A stretch of 64,000 bases of DNA from NCBI GenBank assembly GCA_947499125.1, contig CANMMP010000004.1:124001-188000 (forward strand), in the 5' to 3' direction. The DNA comes from an uncultured Pontibacter sp. (GTDB taxonomy: Bacteria; Bacteroidota; Bacteroidia; Cytophagales; Hymenobacteraceae). The number at the start of each line of letters is the position of its first letter. Positions within the stretch are counted from its first letter, which is position 1. Shown here piece after piece: positions 63,199 through 64,000 of the stretch. Below the pieces are notes generated by a model. It did not search any database, had not been told where the DNA came from, and was given only the letters and a program-made list of their open reading frames with translations. A program made the translations under genes and the position numbers.

Positions 63199-63960
63199 CT
63201 AAGCATCAAGCCATTCTTTGAATGCAGTATACTTTTCTATACTTACAAAAGCATCTTTGGTAGTAGCAGGGCGCAGCTCTACTTTAAGTCGGGTAGGGGA
63301 ATACTTATGTATAGTGTCGATTGATTCCAGATGAATGATGAACTGCCGGCTTATTCTAAAGAAGTATTTCGGGTCGAGAATATTAAATAGCTTTTCTAAT
63401 GTATAATCTACAGGCAGGCGTTGTCCTTCCTTTGTTACCAGGAATGTCAGTTTTTCTTCAGAGTAAAAATAAGCAACATCAGCTATATCTATAGTTCTGA
63501 TTTTACTGCCCTGTGTTATTAGAAAGCGAGATTTATAAGCTGGTTCTTTGGGCAGCGCAGAATGTAGCAGTTCCTTAATAAAACCTGAGTTTATACCTGA
63601 AGTAGTTCTTAGCTTTTTGAACTTAGCAATACTGGCCTGTAGCTCTTCCGGATTTATTGGTTTTAGCAGATAATCGATGCTGTTCACTTTAAACGCCTTG
63701 ATCATGTAGTCGTCGTAGGCAGTAGTAAAAACTACCGGTGTAAAACACTCCACCTGATCAAAGATTGCAAAGCTTTGCCCATCGTCCAAGTGAATGTCCA
63801 TAAAAAGCAGGTCAGGTTGAGGATGGGTGCTTAGCCACTTTACACTCTCTTTTACAGACGGTAAAACAGCTTCTACTGTAATGCTGTCGTCACATTTAAT
63901 CAGCAGACTTTCCAGCCTTTTGGCAGCGAGTGACTCATCTTCAATGATTGCTACTTTCAT
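63199..63960 (-). CDS. LytTR-family response regulator
   Basis: 253 aa. Receiver with D55 (LLFMDIHLDDGQS) and lysine in DYLLKPINPEELQ. LytTR domain at about 145-250 (RFLITQGSKIRTIDIADVAYFYSEEKLTFLVTKEG, FFRISRQFIIHLESIDTIHKYSPTRLKVEL, VSIEKYTAFKEWL). Its kinase should lie beyond the right edge of the window, upstream on the minus strand. Confidence 0.92.
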   Translation of the reverse strand: MKVAIIEDESLAAKRLESLLIKCDDSITVEAVLPSVKESVKWLSTHPQPDLLFMDIHLDDGQSFAIFDQVECFTPVVFTTAYDDYMIKAFKVNSIDYLLKPINPEELQASIAKFKKLRTTSGINSGFIKELLHSALPKEPAYKSRFLITQGSKIRTIDIADVAYFYSEEKLTFLVTKEGQRLPVDYTLEKLFNILDPKYFFRISRQFIIHLESIDTIHKYSPTRLKVELRPATTKDAFVSIEKYTAFKEWLDA

Positions 63961-64000
63961 GAGCTTAAAAATAAGGAGAACCAGAACAGTATCAACCCCT

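Noticed and set aside
1-64000. CRISPR arrays, prophage, integrase or complete insertion sequences
   Set aside because: No regularly spaced direct repeats, transposase, integrase or phage structural genes were seen in any frame.

Overview
The window comes from a member of the Bacteroidota, most likely order Cytophagales and family Hymenobacteraceae (Pontibacter-like). This placement is inferred. The grounds are two proteins with type IX secretion (T9SS) C-terminal sorting domains, a TonB-dependent receptor with a carboxypeptidase-like N-terminal domain, candidate promoters of the TAnnTTTG (-7) type with no Shine-Dalgarno signals, several LytTR/LytS-type two-component systems, and small families typical of the phylum (DUF4260, PepSY-like, YaiO, SdiA-regulated). 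No rRNA, tRNA, CRISPR array or intact insertion sequence was found.

Layout. 0-8.3 kb: truncated TonB receptor, M61 peptidase, a small gene pair, then an OmpR-type two-component system followed by a PepSY-like protein, an SdiA-regulated-type protein and a small lipoprotein. The two promoters in this block share an unusual ATTC-repeat motif. 8.5-15.2 kb: a compact respiratory and nitrosative-stress block with a cbb3-type oxidase (CcoN, CcoO-CcoP fusion, three small membrane or accessory proteins), group III truncated globin, cupin, a three-cysteine Rrf2 regulator (NsrR-like), a cupin fusion protein and DUF488. 15.6-19.4 kb: Crp-family regulator with a class II-like FNR/CRP box in front of a BAAT-type hydrolase, then two unknown proteins and a Ca2+/Na+ antiporter. 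19.4-26.4 kb: LytTR/LytS pair, a 115-bp inverted-repeat element, an ABC transporter whose permease is fused to an M1 aminopeptidase, and a 35-residue Lys-rich gene. 26.7-31.6 kb: two luciferase-like monooxygenases, an HxlR regulator, an isochorismatase-like hydrolase and an AraC regulator, with clear operator candidates.

31.6-36.7 kb: an AT-rich stretch holding a large NHL/IPT T9SS protein bracketed by two copies of a hairpin repeat. 36.7-47.2 kb: the most system-like block. It holds a YaiO-type TPR/beta-barrel outer-membrane protein, a processive family 2 glycosyltransferase, a membrane HEAT-repeat protein, a lone receiver, a large CHASE3/PAS hybrid kinase with its own receiver and HPt domain, and a T9SS-secreted clan GH-A glycosidase. 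Together these look like a synthase-dependent exopolysaccharide machine under phosphorelay control. 47.5-52.6 kb: LytTR/LytS pair divergent from a GH13 amylase and an acyltransferase. 53-64 kb: hydrolases, a further LytS/LytTR pair, a methyltransferase-like protein, an AraC regulator with a membrane domain, an acyltransferase, DUF4260, a beta-barrel protein and a fourth LytTR regulator.

Functions are from reading motifs by eye; no database search was run.
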